DNA from: DATKDP01 sp035546335
GTDB taxonomy: Bacteria; Acidobacteriota; Thermoanaerobaculia; Gp7-AA8
NCBI GenBank assembly: GCA_035546335.1
Contig: DATKDP010000106.1
Location: 1 to 64,000 of the forward strand
Length of the DNA: 64,000 nucleotides
Direction of reading: 5' to 3'
In this document: positions 1-8,600 of the stretch, one piece after another
How positions within the stretch are numbered: position 1 is the stretch's first letter
Layout of the letters: every line of letters begins with the position of its first letter
Made by a program: the position numbers and the translations under genes
Notes under the pieces: generated by a model
Told to the model about the DNA's origin: nothing
Seen by the model: the letters and a program-made list of their open reading frames with translations, nothing else
Databases searched by the model: none

Positions 1-1202
1 TCGAGCACGCGCAGGCTGCACAGTTTGTCGAAGAAGGCGTAGACCGGCTTGCGCGCCTCGACCATCGCCTTCCGGTCGTCGTCCGTCTTCCCCTTCTCGA
101 TCGTCCGGCGCGCCTCGGCCTGGACGAGATCCCACTCCTCGCGGAGCGGCTCCTCGATCGTCGGGCCGACGAGGCGCTCGACGTACGCGCGCGGGGTGTA
201 GTGCGCCCCGAGGCGGTGGCGCTCTTTCGGATCGAGCGCTCGCTCCAGCAACGTTCCGAAGATCGCCGGCTCGACCTCGGACCAGTCGGCCCGCGCCGCC
301 TCGAGAAGGATCGTGATCTGGTGCTTCGTCAGCGGCAGCGCGGTGCGGTCGGCGAAGAGACCGCCGTTGAACTTCCAGATCCGGCCGACGCCGAAGAGCG
401 TGCCGCCGTCGTTCATCGTCTTCCAGAGATGCTCGAGCTCGGAGGCGAAGACCTCCGGGTTCTCCATCCACCGCTCGAGCCCCTTCGTGAACGCCGCATC
501 GGGGAGCAGCTCGACGTCCTCGGCGAACATCGTGAAGAGGCAGCGCATCAGGAACTTCGCGACGAGCTCCGGCTCCTGGCCGGTCTGCTCGAGCGCCTTC
601 GCGAGATTCGCAATGTGCGTCGCGATGTCGCGGGTGACGCGCGCGGCGTGCTTCGACGGGTCGAGCGCGTGCGGGTCGGTGAAGATCGTGCGAAAGAGGT
701 CGGCGTGCTTCTCGAGATTCGACAGATAAAAGCGAGAGTCGGTGGCGCGGGGATACGGGCGGTAGTCGCCGCTTCCGTCGAACGAAGCGTAGAGGTCGAA
801 GCAGTAGCCGAGGTCGGTGACGATGAGGAACGGTGGCGGCTCGTCGAGGGTGCGGGCGTATCCGAGGGCCTGACCGTAGGCGACGCGCATGGCGATGTTC
901 CATGCGGGGGTGTTGCGGCGCGCGGTGCCGAGGCGGGTCGATCCCTGTTCGGAGCCCTGCTTGGCTTCGAGGAGGAAGTGCTTTCTCTTGTAGAGATCGA
1001 CGAAGCCGACGGTGTGGCCGCCGGATTCTTTCGCGAGACGGACGGGGTACTCGAAGACGTAGGTGTCCTCGCCGGGATCCACGGCGGGGTGCGGCTCTTC
1101 GACTCCGAGGGTGCGGCAGAGGTCGATGAGGAAGGCGTCCTTGTTGGCGCGCTCGGCGGCCTGGGAGCCGGACCATTTCGCGATGAAGGCGGGGAAGAGC
1201 AC
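1..1202 (-). CDS. MmeI-like class I SAM-dependent DNA methyltransferase, C-terminal part outside window
   Basis: The minus strand is open from a GTG at 1202 to the left edge, giving about 400 residues with no stop. The N-terminus (FPAFIAKWSGSQAAERANK) matches the start of MmeI-type DNA methyltransferases. It is followed by an endonuclease-like N-terminal region with FLLEAKQGSEQ and by the helicase-spacer segment ending in GAHYTPRAYVERLV near residue 330. In this family that motif precedes the SAM-binding FxGxG and catalytic NPPY motifs, which must lie beyond base 1. Full-length members are roughly 900-1,100 residues. Type IIL/IIG enzymes of this kind combine restriction and modification, and some are stand-alone anti-phage methylases. 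The GTG start is chosen because it fits the family start and no ATG, GTG or TTG lies further upstream in frame. A 7-bp tandem repeat begins 29 bp upstream. Whether the nuclease is active cannot be judged here. Confidence 0.85.
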   Translation of the reverse strand, partial: MLFPAFIAKWSGSQAAERANKDAFLIDLCRTLGVEEPHPAVDPGEDTYVFEYPVRLAKESGGHTVGFVDLYKRKHFLLEAKQGSEQGSTRLGTARRNTPAWNIAMRVAYGQALGYARTLDEPPPFLIVTDLGYCFDLYASFDGSGDYRPYPRATDSRFYLSNLEKHADLFRTIFTDPHALDPSKHAARVTRDIATHIANLAKALEQTGQEPELVAKFLMRCLFTMFAEDVELLPDAAFTKGLERWMENPEVFASELEHLWKTMNDGGTLFGVGRIWKFNGGLFADRTALPLTKHQITILLEAARADWSEVEPAIFGTLLERALDPKERHRLGAHYTPRAYVERLVGPTIEEPLREEWDLVQAEARRTIEKGKTDDDRKAMVEARKPVYAFFDKLCSLRVL

Positions 1203-1230
1203 GGGGGTAGTGTAGCGAAGAGTGAAGGGG

Positions 1231-1335
1231 GAAGAGTGAAGAGTGAAGAGTGAAGGGTGAAGAGTGAAGGGTGAAGGGTGAAGGGTGAAGGGTGAAGAGT
1301 GAAGAGTGAAGAGTGAAGAGTGAAGGGTGAAGAGT
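1231..1335. repeat. Heptamer tandem repeat, 15 units of GAAGRGT
   Basis: Fifteen perfect consecutive units of GAAGRGT (R is A or G) run from 1231 to 1335, with degenerate flanking units from about 1218. The purine-rich strand is plus. On the minus strand the tract has no stop in any frame, because a 7-mer cycles through all three. It lies just upstream of the methyltransferase start. Confidence 0.95.
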
Positions 1336-1342
1336 GAATGGC

Positions 1343-1420
1343 TGTCATCCCGAGCGGGGCGGGTGGGCGGGGAGGCGAGGGATCTCCACGCTGGTCCAAT
1401 GCATCCCAGTGGGCCTCATC
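1343..1420. repeat. Dispersed repeat family A
   Basis: The element starts GTCATCCCGAGCGGG, continues GGGGAGGCGAGGGATCTCC and ends near GGTCCAATGC. Related copies lie at 5851-5915, 10548-10590, 10960-11030 and, inverted, 8741-8800. It separates the heptamer repeat from a hydrolase remnant. Confidence 0.85.
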
Positions 1421-1511
1421 ACGGATAGTCGTCCGAGCGGATCCGTTTCGCATAGCTTCCGATCATGATCAGAGCGATCGTCCGCTCGGGATACGTTGCC
1501 GCGAAGAGACT
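1419..1511 (-). pseudogene. Remnant of an alpha/beta hydrolase (cyclase-associated type)
   Basis: Minus-strand translation gives LFAATYPERTIALIMIGSYAKRIRSDDYP followed at once by TGA (split here: LFAATYPERTIALIMIG then SYAKRIRSDDYP). It closely resembles the segment after the nucleophile elbow in alpha/beta hydrolases that are often fused to adenylate cyclase domains, where DYPWG normally follows. Nothing upstream or downstream continues the fold in any frame. The break coincides with the edge of the family A repeat. This looks like a gene scrap left after deletion or repeat insertion. The family match is from memory of the motif, so confidence is moderate. Confidence 0.5.
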
Positions 1512-1666
1512 GCACTCGGCCGTCGGGGTCGACCGGATGATCGACCGCGACGAGCTGCACCTTCGCCGGACGCACGACGATCTGCTCGTGATCTGCCTCA
1601 ACTCTCTTCACGAGGCTCGGCGACCATGGAGAGCCCGCTGCCCTCCGCGACAGGCATGGCCTGAAG

Positions 1667-1710
1667 GGAGAGCGGGCGTCCCGCGCCCGCCCCTGTGACG
1701 CCCGCTCTCC
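1667..1710. repeat. Palindromic 29-mer element (family G) with extended stem
   Basis: The arms GGAGAGCGGGCGTC (1667-1680) and GACGCCCGCTCTCC (1697-1710) are a perfect 14-bp inverted repeat. The segment 1667-1695 is one of six near-identical copies of a 29-mer in the window (others at 8711, 22864, 30010, 49925 and 59740). It could form a terminator-like hairpin, but no U-tract follows. Confidence 0.9.
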
Positions 1711-1743
1711 CCGACGGCGTCGAAGTGAGCCGAGCCTCTCTTG

Positions 1744-1749
1744 TATGAT
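1744..1749 (+). promoter_or_regulatory. -10-like box TATGAT, possible leaderless promoter
   Basis: TATGAT lies 9 nt before the ATG at 1759. No Shine-Dalgarno sequence is visible, so transcription would begin at or next to the start codon. Confidence 0.45.
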
Positions 1750-1758
1750 GCGCGGCAT

Positions 1759-2559
1759 ATGATCACCTCCCCCAGGCCGATGTCCCGTCTGCTGATTCTC
1801 GGCGTCTGGCTCGGTGTGGTGTTTCTGACGCTGGTCGGGCTGGCAGGAGCGATCTTCCGCGGTATTTTTCCCGACGACTATGTGACGCGGGCCGAACCTG
1901 CTCGCCAGCGCCTGCTGGCGACGTTGGACCGCAGCGATCCTCCCGGGATCGATCGCGCGAGCGAACTGCACCGCTTCGACAGCCGCTTTGCGGAACATCG
2001 GCTCATCACTCTGCTGCACATCGTTCCCGGAGGCGTCTTCCTCCTCTTTGCACCGCTTCAGTTCTCGTTGCGCGTGCGAAGGCGTTTCATTCGGTTTCAT
2101 CGGTGGTCAGGTCGCATTCTGATCGTGTTGGGGCTCGCCACGGTCGTTCCGGGTCTGTTCTTCGGATTGCTCATGCCGTACGCGGGGGCGGGAGAAGCGA
2201 TCCTCATCGCCGTCGTTTCCGCTCTCTTCCTGACGGCTGTGACCCGGGCGATCCTCGCCGTCCGCCGGGGAGACATTCTCCGGCATCGTGAATGGATGAT
2301 CCGGGCCTTCGCCGTCATGATCGGGATCTCGACGACCCGAGTGGCCGGTGGTCTCCTCGACGTTGCTCTCGCTCCCTACGGGCTCGGCTCGGAGGGTCTT
2401 TTTCTCCTGGCGCTCTGGGGCGGCTGGGCGCTGACCATCGGCCCGGCAGAGGTCTGGATCAGATACACACGAGCCCGATTGCACGGGTCAGTCCTCAGTT
2501 CGCGACAGGAGATCACGAGTCCCTCTGCGACGCGCGGCCCGGCGGTTGTCTTGCAATGA
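1759..2559 (+). CDS. DUF2306 family membrane protein
   Basis: The protein is a 266-residue polytopic membrane protein. Its first hydrophobic segment is near residues 8-32, and further segments follow at roughly 85-105, 120-145, 150-170, 185-200 and 215-230. The arrangement, with HIVPG and RFHRWSGR between helices and HREWMIRAFA before the last helices, is typical of DUF2306 (PF10067). That family has conserved histidines and arginines in membrane-facing positions but no established function. The ATG at 1759 follows a TATGAT box by 9 nt; a TTG at 1741 and an ATG at 1780 are alternative starts. The stop overlaps the next start in an ATGA arrangement, so the helicase downstream is probably translationally coupled. 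The role is unknown; a heme or redox link is only a guess from the conserved histidines. Confidence 0.8.
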   Translation: MITSPRPMSRLLILGVWLGVVFLTLVGLAGAIFRGIFPDDYVTRAEPARQRLLATLDRSDPPGIDRASELHRFDSRFAEHRLITLLHIVPGGVFLLFAPLQFSLRVRRRFIRFHRWSGRILIVLGLATVVPGLFFGLLMPYAGAGEAILIAVVSALFLTAVTRAILAVRRGDILRHREWMIRAFAVMIGISTTRVAGGLLDVALAPYGLGSEGLFLLALWGGWALTIGPAEVWIRYTRARLHGSVLSSRQEITSPSATRGPAVVLQ

Positions 2560-4451
2560 TCCGGCGAGTGACATCGACGACGGGAGCGTTCGACGGGCTC
2601 GGGCTTCGCTCCGAGCTCGTGGAGACGCTCGGAAAGCTCGGCTACGAGGTGCCGACGCCGATTCAGGCGCGGACGATTCCTCTGCTTCTGGCGGGGAGGG
2701 ACGTCATAGGTCAGGCCCAGACCGGCACGGGGAAGACGGCGGCCTTCGCTCTTCCGATCCTGCAGGCGATCGATCCGAAGAGCAAATCGACTCAGGCGAT
2801 CGTGCTCACCCCCACGCGGGAGCTCGCGATGCAGGTCGCCGAGGCGATTCACTCCTATGGCGGGGGAATGGGACATGTGAGCGTGCAGCCGATCTACGGA
2901 GGTGCGCCGATCGGGCTGCAGCTCCGTCACCTGCAGAGAGGCGTGCAGATCGTGGTCGGAACTCCGGGGCGCGTGATCGACCATCTCGAGCGCCGCTCCC
3001 TCGATCTCGGTGCGATTCGCATGGTCGTTCTCGACGAAGCCGACGAGATGCTGCGCATGGGCTTCCTCGAAGACGTCGAGCGGATCCTCGCTTCAGCGCC
3101 CGAGCGCCGTCAGATCGCCCTCTTTTCGGCGACCATGCCGCCGGAGGTGATGCGAATCGCGAAGACGCATCTTCACGATCCGGAGCGGGTGAAGATCGAG
3201 CATCGGAGCGTTGCCGCACCTGCCATCGAGCAGCGATTTCTCAACGTCTCGGAGCACCAGAAACTCTCGGTTCTCACACAGATCCTCGAGCTCGAGCCGA
3301 ACGAGGCGGTCCTGATCTTCAGGCGCACGAAGCTCGGGGCAGCCGATCTCGCCGAGAAGCTCGAGGCGCGCGGATTCGCAGCCGTGGCCATGCACGGCGA
3401 CATGACGCAGGTGATGCGCGAGGCGGTGATCCGGCGACTGAGGAAGGGGCAGGTGGAGATCGTCGTCGCCACCGATGTCGCGGCGCGCGGACTCGACGTC
3501 GAACAGATCTCGCACGTGATCAACTACGACATCCCCAACGACGTCGAGGCCTACGTTCACCGGATCGGTCGTACGGGGCGCGCAGGGAGGCGCGGTGTCG
3601 CGACCCTGCTGGTGACCCCGCGCGAGGGGCGCATGATGCGCGACATCGAGCGCTTCACCGGAACGTCGATGGCGCCGATGAAGATGCCGACGCAGGCGGA
3701 TCTCGCCGCGCGTCGCGTCGCAGTGCTGAAGGAGAACATCCGCTCGGCGATCCGCGAGGGCAACCTCGATCTTCATCTTCAGCTCGTAGAGGAGCTGGTC
3801 GATGAGGGAGAGCACGATCTGGCCGAGATCGCCGCGGCGGCCGTGCGGCTCGCTGGGATTCAGGCTCCGTCGCGCGAGGAGCCGGACCGCCGCGACAAGG
3901 TTGCTCGCGAGCCCGCCGGCGAGCACGAGCCCGCGGCGAGGGTGATCGGCGAGGAGCGAAAGAAGCGACCCGTCGTGGAGCGCAAGCGACCGGCAGAGCC
4001 GAAGGCGCAGCTCATGATCGCAATCGGCCGGGAGGGGGGAATCCGCCCTGCCGACGTCGTCGGATCGATCGCCAACGAAGCGGACATCCCCGGCAGCGAC
4101 ATTGGTCCGATCGACATTCGGGAGACCATCACGCTCGTTACGATTCCCGAGCGCTACCGCGAGAAGGTGGTGACGGCGCTGCGCTCGGCGAGGTTCCGCG
4201 GCAGAAGCTTCGATGTCCGCTCCGCTTCGGCCAGCGAGATGGCGGAACCGAGGCGAACAGCGGCGCGCGGTGCGAGCGTGACGCGTGGCAAGGGCGATCG
4301 CACTCTCAGGCGGGAAACAATCGAACGACGCGAGGAGGGGAGTCGAACGCACACGCCGTTTTATGCACGCGTGTCGCGCAAGGGTGCGACGGGCCGAAAG
4401 GGGCCGGCGGGGAAGAAAGGTGGAGCGGGGGGTGGGGCGGGACGTCGCTGA
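2556..4451 (+). CDS. deaD: DEAD-box ATP-dependent RNA helicase (DeaD/CsdA type)
   Basis: The 631-residue protein unwinds structured RNA, probably in ribosome assembly or mRNA turnover. The helicase core shows the Q motif (YEVPTPIQ, about 30-37), Walker A AQTGTGKT (54-61), PTRELA, TPGR, DEAD, SAT, ARGLD and HRIGRTGR in order. After an acidic/basic linker, a C-terminal domain (about 485-560, with IGREGGIRPADVVGSIA) matches the DbpA/CsdA RNA-binding fold. That places it in the DeaD group rather than RhlE. The tail is Arg/Lys/Gly-rich and probably disordered. The ATG at 2556 overlaps the preceding stop (ATGA). An ATG reading further upstream in the same frame lies inside the DUF2306 gene and is not needed. 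Confidence 0.95.
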   Translation: MIRRVTSTTGAFDGLGLRSELVETLGKLGYEVPTPIQARTIPLLLAGRDVIGQAQTGTGKTAAFALPILQAIDPKSKSTQAIVLTPTRELAMQVAEAIHSYGGGMGHVSVQPIYGGAPIGLQLRHLQRGVQIVVGTPGRVIDHLERRSLDLGAIRMVVLDEADEMLRMGFLEDVERILASAPERRQIALFSATMPPEVMRIAKTHLHDPERVKIEHRSVAAPAIEQRFLNVSEHQKLSVLTQILELEPNEAVLIFRRTKLGAADLAEKLEARGFAAVAMHGDMTQVMREAVIRRLRKGQVEIVVATDVAARGLDVEQISHVINYDIPNDVEAYVHRIGRTGRAGRRGVATLLVTPREGRMMRDIERFTGTSMAPMKMPTQADLAARRVAVLKENIRSAIREGNLDLHLQLVEELVDEGEHDLAEIAAAAVRLAGIQAPSREEPDRRDKVAREPAGEHEPAARVIGEERKKRPVVERKRPAEPKAQLMIAIGREGGIRPADVVGSIANEADIPGSDIGPIDIRETITLVTIPERYREKVVTALRSARFRGRSFDVRSASASEMAEPRRTAARGASVTRGKGDRTLRRETIERREEGSRTHTPFYARVSRKGATGRKGPAGKKGGAGGGAGRR

Positions 4452-4454
4452 TGG

Positions 4455-4545
4455 GGGGAGGGTGTGAGTGAAGGACCTGCGATTGGCAACTGTGTGAGAA
4501 CGCAGATCCTTCGCTCACGCCCACCCGGCCGCCTCGCTCAGGATG
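4455..4545. repeat. Palindromic repeat family B, copy 1
   Basis: Arms GTGAGTGAAGGACCTGCG and CGCAGATCCTTCGCTCAC surround a loop of about 19 nt. The outer part reads towards CGCTCAGGATGG. It fills the gap between the convergent helicase and transglycosylase-like genes. Other copies are near 10604, 40705 and 54146. Confidence 0.9.
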
Positions 4546-5773
4546 GCGCCAGCAGACGGTCGAGCCGCTGCTTCGAGGCCGGCACCTTGCGCATGTAGTT
4601 CTGTGTCTCGCGCAGCGCGCCGATCAGTCCCGCCCGCATCCGCTTCACGTTGTGGCCGCCGCCGTTGTAGAGAGCCGCGGTCCACTCCTCGAGCTCGTGA
4701 TCGGCGACGCCGAGGGCCAGCGCTTCGCGCCGCTTGGTCGACAGATGCGCAGTGAGGAACTTCGCCATCTGTGTCGGCGAGAAGCGTGCGTCGAGACGCT
4801 CGCCGAGGACTTCCCCCGCCTCGTAGGCGCGGGTCTGGATGACCTTCACCGGATCCATGCCGTACTCGGCTCGAAGAAGACGGTCGCGTGCGGCCGCCAG
4901 ATCGTCGGCGTAGCGTTTCCAGGAGATCTGCTGCACGCGCATGAGCGACCGGTACTCCTTCTCCACTCGATCTCGGAACCTCCGGATCTCCGCGGTGCTC
5001 GCGCGGCGATCGAGCAACCGCTCGAGCTCCCCGAGTGTCTTGACGTTGTATGCGTCGGCGGCTCTCACGCGCTCCATGAAGATGGCGGGAGCATGCGGCT
5101 CCAGCACCTCGAGCTCCTCGATTCCCTCGGTTCGAAGCTCCTGGGCCGATGCGAGGAGCTCCTTTGCGCGAGCCCGCGCCGGCGCGTCGTTCGACTTGAT
5201 GAGCAGAGCGGCGATGCTCATCGCATCGCCGAGCGGCTTCTTCATGATGTACGCCCGCGTGCCGACGAGATACTCGTTGGTGATGTAGACCCTTCCCTCG
5301 AATCTTTCGCTCAGGTAGGCGGCGGGCGTTGCCTGAGCGAGTCCCGCGGCTCCTGCGGGGGAGACGGCGAGCACTTTGCCGCTCGTCTCGGCGAACGCAA
5401 TGGCGAGAAGATAGGTCACGGGGAACTCTCCGCCGACTTCACCCACTGCCGACGAGATGACGGAGACCAGCTCGCGTGCGTCGCGAGTCGGCCAGCGATT
5501 CATCTCCTCGGCGAGCGAGATCTCCTGTTCCGCCGATGGAGCCGTTGCCAGCAGTTCCTGCGAAAGACCGGAGGCCGCTGGCGTGAGAAGCGGGTGGTCC
5601 GCGTTCGTGGGAGCCGGCGGATCGGGCTGCGGCGGCGGAGCCGAATCAGAAGGTGGTTGCGCGGTGCGCATCACCGGGGTTGCAGGCTCGCCGGCGCGAT
5701 CGAACAGCCCTGCCGTCCCGAGAAGCAGGACGAGGATCGACGTCAGCAGCACAGACGTGTTCTTCATTCTCAT
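4538..5773 (-). CDS. Secreted lytic-transglycosylase-like (SLT/lysozyme fold) protein
   Basis: The 411-residue protein begins MRMKNTSVLLTSILVLLLG, a signal peptide or N-terminal anchor. A Pro-rich low-complexity stretch (about 25-65) follows, then a domain with LAIAFAETSGKVLAVSPAG and AAGLAQATPAAY (about residues 120-155). This resembles the catalytic Glu region and the GxxGLMQ motif of soluble lytic transglycosylases. A later ALYNGGGHNVKRM (about 370) resembles the AAYNAGxGxV motif of that fold. The middle 200 residues are an alpha-helical insertion I do not recognise. The inferred activity is peptidoglycan cleavage in the periplasm. The start at 5773 is preferred because it gives a clean signal sequence; 5767 is an alternative. 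It is transcribed away from the CheB/CheR gene. Confidence 0.6.
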   Translation of the reverse strand: MRMKNTSVLLTSILVLLLGTAGLFDRAGEPATPVMRTAQPPSDSAPPPQPDPPAPTNADHPLLTPAASGLSQELLATAPSAEQEISLAEEMNRWPTRDARELVSVISSAVGEVGGEFPVTYLLAIAFAETSGKVLAVSPAGAAGLAQATPAAYLSERFEGRVYITNEYLVGTRAYIMKKPLGDAMSIAALLIKSNDAPARARAKELLASAQELRTEGIEELEVLEPHAPAIFMERVRAADAYNVKTLGELERLLDRRASTAEIRRFRDRVEKEYRSLMRVQQISWKRYADDLAAARDRLLRAEYGMDPVKVIQTRAYEAGEVLGERLDARFSPTQMAKFLTAHLSTKRREALALGVADHELEEWTAALYNGGGHNVKRMRAGLIGALRETQNYMRKVPASKQRLDRLLAPS

Positions 5774-5850
5774 AGGGTCAGGACACCAAACCGATTCTGC
5801 CAATGTGAAGGATCGAGGGCGTGATCGTATTCCGACCCCGATATTCCCGT

Positions 5851-5915
5851 GCTGTCATCCCGAGCAGGTGGTCGGGTGGGGAGGCGAGGGATCTCCCCGC
5901 AGGTCCAATGGAGCC
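5851..5915. repeat. Dispersed repeat family A, copy 2
   Basis: GTCATCCCGAGCAGG, then GGGGAGGCGAGGGATCTCC and GCAGGTCCAATGG, as in the copy at 1343. It lies in the 297-bp gap between divergent genes. The remaining bases to 6070 hold no recognised feature. Confidence 0.85.
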
Positions 5916-6070
5916 CAGTCCCCGGCGGCGCGTGAGAAATCGGTGCGACAGCGGTAAACTTAATTCCGTTTTCAAGCAAAGGGGGGCCTGCACTGGCTCA
6001 ACGAAAAGACTCGCAAAGGCCCGCGCGTCGCACGGCGGCGAAGGGGAGCGGTACACCGAAACGCGCTCCG

Positions 6071-8596
6071 ATGGCGAAGAAGACGGAGCCAGGGGCAGCC
6101 GGCGTCGTTCCCGTCGTCGGGATCGGAGCGTCAGCGGGTGGTCTGGAAGCAATCTCCGATCTGCTCCGCAATGTGAAAGCCGGCAGCGGGCTGGCCTACG
6201 TCGTCATCCAGCACCTCGATCCGCATCATCCGAGCATGCTGACGGAGCTGCTGCAACGGGTGTCGGCCATTCCGGTCATCGAAGCGAAGAGCGGGATGAA
6301 GGTCGAGCCGGATCATGTCTACGTCATTCCACCGAATGCATTGATGACGCTGAATCGCGGACGCCTGCGGGTCGCGACAGGAAATCAGAAGAGTCCGGTG
6401 ATGGCGGTCGATCATTTCTTCCGCGCTCTCTCCGTCGATCGAAGGAGCAACGCCATCGGTGTGATCCTCTCCGGAGGGGGGTCCGACGGTTCCGCCGGAG
6501 CGCTCGCCATCAAAGCCGAGGGAGGCTTCACCTTCGCTCAGGACGAATCGGCGAAGCACCCGAACATGCCGGGCAATGCGGTGGCCACCGGAGCGATCGA
6601 CTTCGTTCTCGCGCCGAGCGAGATCGCAGTGGAGCTTCGCGAGATCGCCCGCCATCCGTATCTCACCTCCGCGGAAGCCGAAGAGGCGGAGGACGGTCGC
6701 GCGATGAGACGCATCCTGTCGATGCTGTCGAGAGCACATGGGGTCGATTTCACGCACTACAAGGCGGGCACGATTCACCGGCGAATCGTTCGCCGGATGG
6801 CGCTGGCCCGCACTCGGGATCTCGCACACTACGCGACGCATCTGGAGAAGAACGAGGACGAGCTCGGGCAGCTCTATGAGGATCTGCTGATCCGCGTGAC
6901 CGGCTTCTTTCGCGATCCGGAGGTGTTCGACTTTCTCGGGGAACGGCTCTTTCGTCCCATGCTCTCCTCGCTCGAGAGGCGCTCACAGATTCGCGTCTGG
7001 GTTCCCGGCTGCGCGACGGGCGAGGAGGCATACTCGATTGCAATCATCCTGCTCGAGCTGGTGAGCGAGCTCGAGCTCGACGTTCAGGTGCAGATCTTCG
7101 GCACGGACGTCAGCGAAGCGGCCATCGAGCGAGCGCGCTCGGGCGTCTATCCCGAAAGCGTCGAGACCGAGGTGACGCCGGAGAGGCTGCAGCGGTTCTT
7201 CGGCAAGCTCGATGGACAATACCGCGTCAGCAAGATGCTACGCGACGCCTGCGTCTTCGCGCGTCAGAATCTGGCGAAGGATACTCCCTTCTCCCGCCTC
7301 GATCTCGTCAGTTGCCGCAACGTGCTCATTTACCTCGGGCCCGAGCTGCAGCGCAAGGCGATGGCCATTTTTCACTACGCCCTCAAGCCGGCGGGCTATC
7401 TCCTCCTGGGATCGGCGGAGAGCGTGGGACGATTTCCCGACCTGTTTCGCGTGGTGGACGGAAAACACAGGTTGTACGGGAAAGTCGAAGGATCCGTCTC
7501 GCCTCCTCTCGACCTCGGGTCGCATCGGGCCGAGGCTTTCCGGCCGGAGACGGCAGTCGCAGAGGCGAATCATGCACCTTCGGTGGTGAAGGATGCCGAG
7601 CGTGCTGCATTCGCCCGCTACGTTCCGGCTGGTGTGGTCATCGACGACGATTTCAAGATCCTCCGGTTTCACGGTCGCACCTCGCTTTTCCTCGAGCCAC
7701 CTGAAGGGCCGGCGAGCTTCGATCTGATGAGGATGGTGCGCGGTGGACTGTTCTCCGAAATCCGGAATGCAGTCTCGACCGCGCGCCGAACCGGCAAGCC
7801 GGTACGGCGGGCGCACGTTCCGATGGGAGCGGCGCGAAAGACGCTCGTCAATCTCGACGTGATTCCCTTCAAAGTGGCTCGAGGAGAAAGTCATTTTCTC
7901 ATCGTTTTCGAGAAGGCCCCGCAGGAGAAGATCGCCGGCAAGACGAAAGCGACGAGAAAGGGGGCGGTCGATCAGGGGGAGGCCAGACGTCTGGGAAAGG
8001 AGCTGGCTGCGACGCGCGAGTACCTGCAGGCAATCATCGAGGAGCACGAGACGAAGAACGAAGAGCTTCGCTCGGCAAGTGAGGAGATCCAATCGGCCAA
8101 CGAGGAGCTGCAGTCGACCAACGAGGAACTGGAGACGGCGAAGGAAGAGCTGCAGTCGACGAACGAGGAGCTGACGACGCTCAACGAGGAGCTGGAGAAG
8201 CGCAATCAGGATCTGTCCGAGCTCAATGACGACCTGCACAATCTTCTCGCCTCGATCGACATCCCGCTGTTGATTCTGAGCAGCGACTTTCGAATCCGGC
8301 GATTCAACCCGACAGCGCAGAAGTTGTTCACTCTGATTCCCTCAGACATCGGGCGGTTAGTGACAGACCTGAAGACGCGGCTTCAGATCGACGGGCTGAC
8401 CGATCTGGTGACCGAGGTGATCGAGAGTCTCACTCCGATGGAAGTGGAAGTGAAGGATCGTGAAGGGCGGGAGGTGACGATGAAGATCCGCCCCTATCGC
8501 ACGATGCAGAACAAGATCGACGGAGCGGTGGTGTCGATCATCGACTTCAAGGCGCTGGCGAAGGCACGGAAGGAGCGGCGGGCGGATGAGAAGTAG
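6071..8596 (+). CDS. CheB-CheR methylesterase/methyltransferase fusion with coiled coil and PAS domain
   Basis: The 841-residue protein joins a CheB methylesterase domain (about 13-190) to a CheR methyltransferase domain (about 215-480). CheB shows the Ser in GIGASAGG, the His in QHLDPHH and the Asp in GGGSDGSAG. CheR has a SAM-binding VWVPGCATGEEAYS motif and CRNVLIYL. A CheB/R-associated region and a long heptad coiled coil of repeated SxNEEL units (about 655-720) follow, then a C-terminal PAS domain. Such fusions act in chemosensory-like or stress signalling and are usually followed by a histidine kinase domain or gene. Here the protein ends after PAS and no kinase or MCP gene is in the window. 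The ATG at 6071 has only a distant GGGGAG. An open upstream extension lacks a standard start codon. Confidence 0.93.
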   Translation: MAKKTEPGAAGVVPVVGIGASAGGLEAISDLLRNVKAGSGLAYVVIQHLDPHHPSMLTELLQRVSAIPVIEAKSGMKVEPDHVYVIPPNALMTLNRGRLRVATGNQKSPVMAVDHFFRALSVDRRSNAIGVILSGGGSDGSAGALAIKAEGGFTFAQDESAKHPNMPGNAVATGAIDFVLAPSEIAVELREIARHPYLTSAEAEEAEDGRAMRRILSMLSRAHGVDFTHYKAGTIHRRIVRRMALARTRDLAHYATHLEKNEDELGQLYEDLLIRVTGFFRDPEVFDFLGERLFRPMLSSLERRSQIRVWVPGCATGEEAYSIAIILLELVSELELDVQVQIFGTDVSEAAIERARSGVYPESVETEVTPERLQRFFGKLDGQYRVSKMLRDACVFARQNLAKDTPFSRLDLVSCRNVLIYLGPELQRKAMAIFHYALKPAGYLLLGSAESVGRFPDLFRVVDGKHRLYGKVEGSVSPPLDLGSHRAEAFRPETAVAEANHAPSVVKDAERAAFARYVPAGVVIDDDFKILRFHGRTSLFLEPPEGPASFDLMRMVRGGLFSEIRNAVSTARRTGKPVRRAHVPMGAARKTLVNLDVIPFKVARGESHFLIVFEKAPQEKIAGKTKATRKGAVDQGEARRLGKELAATREYLQAIIEEHETKNEELRSASEEIQSANEELQSTNEELETAKEELQSTNEELTTLNEELEKRNQDLSELNDDLHNLLASIDIPLLILSSDFRIRRFNPTAQKLFTLIPSDIGRLVTDLKTRLQIDGLTDLVTEVIESLTPMEVEVKDREGREVTMKIRPYRTMQNKIDGAVVSIIDFKALAKARKERRADEK

Positions 8597-8600
8597 CTGT

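Noticed and set aside
201..1253. A 350-codon plus-strand frame rich in Arg, Glu and Val
   Set aside because: It is the complement of the methyltransferase coding strand and has no recognisable domain. The minus strand carries clear family motifs.
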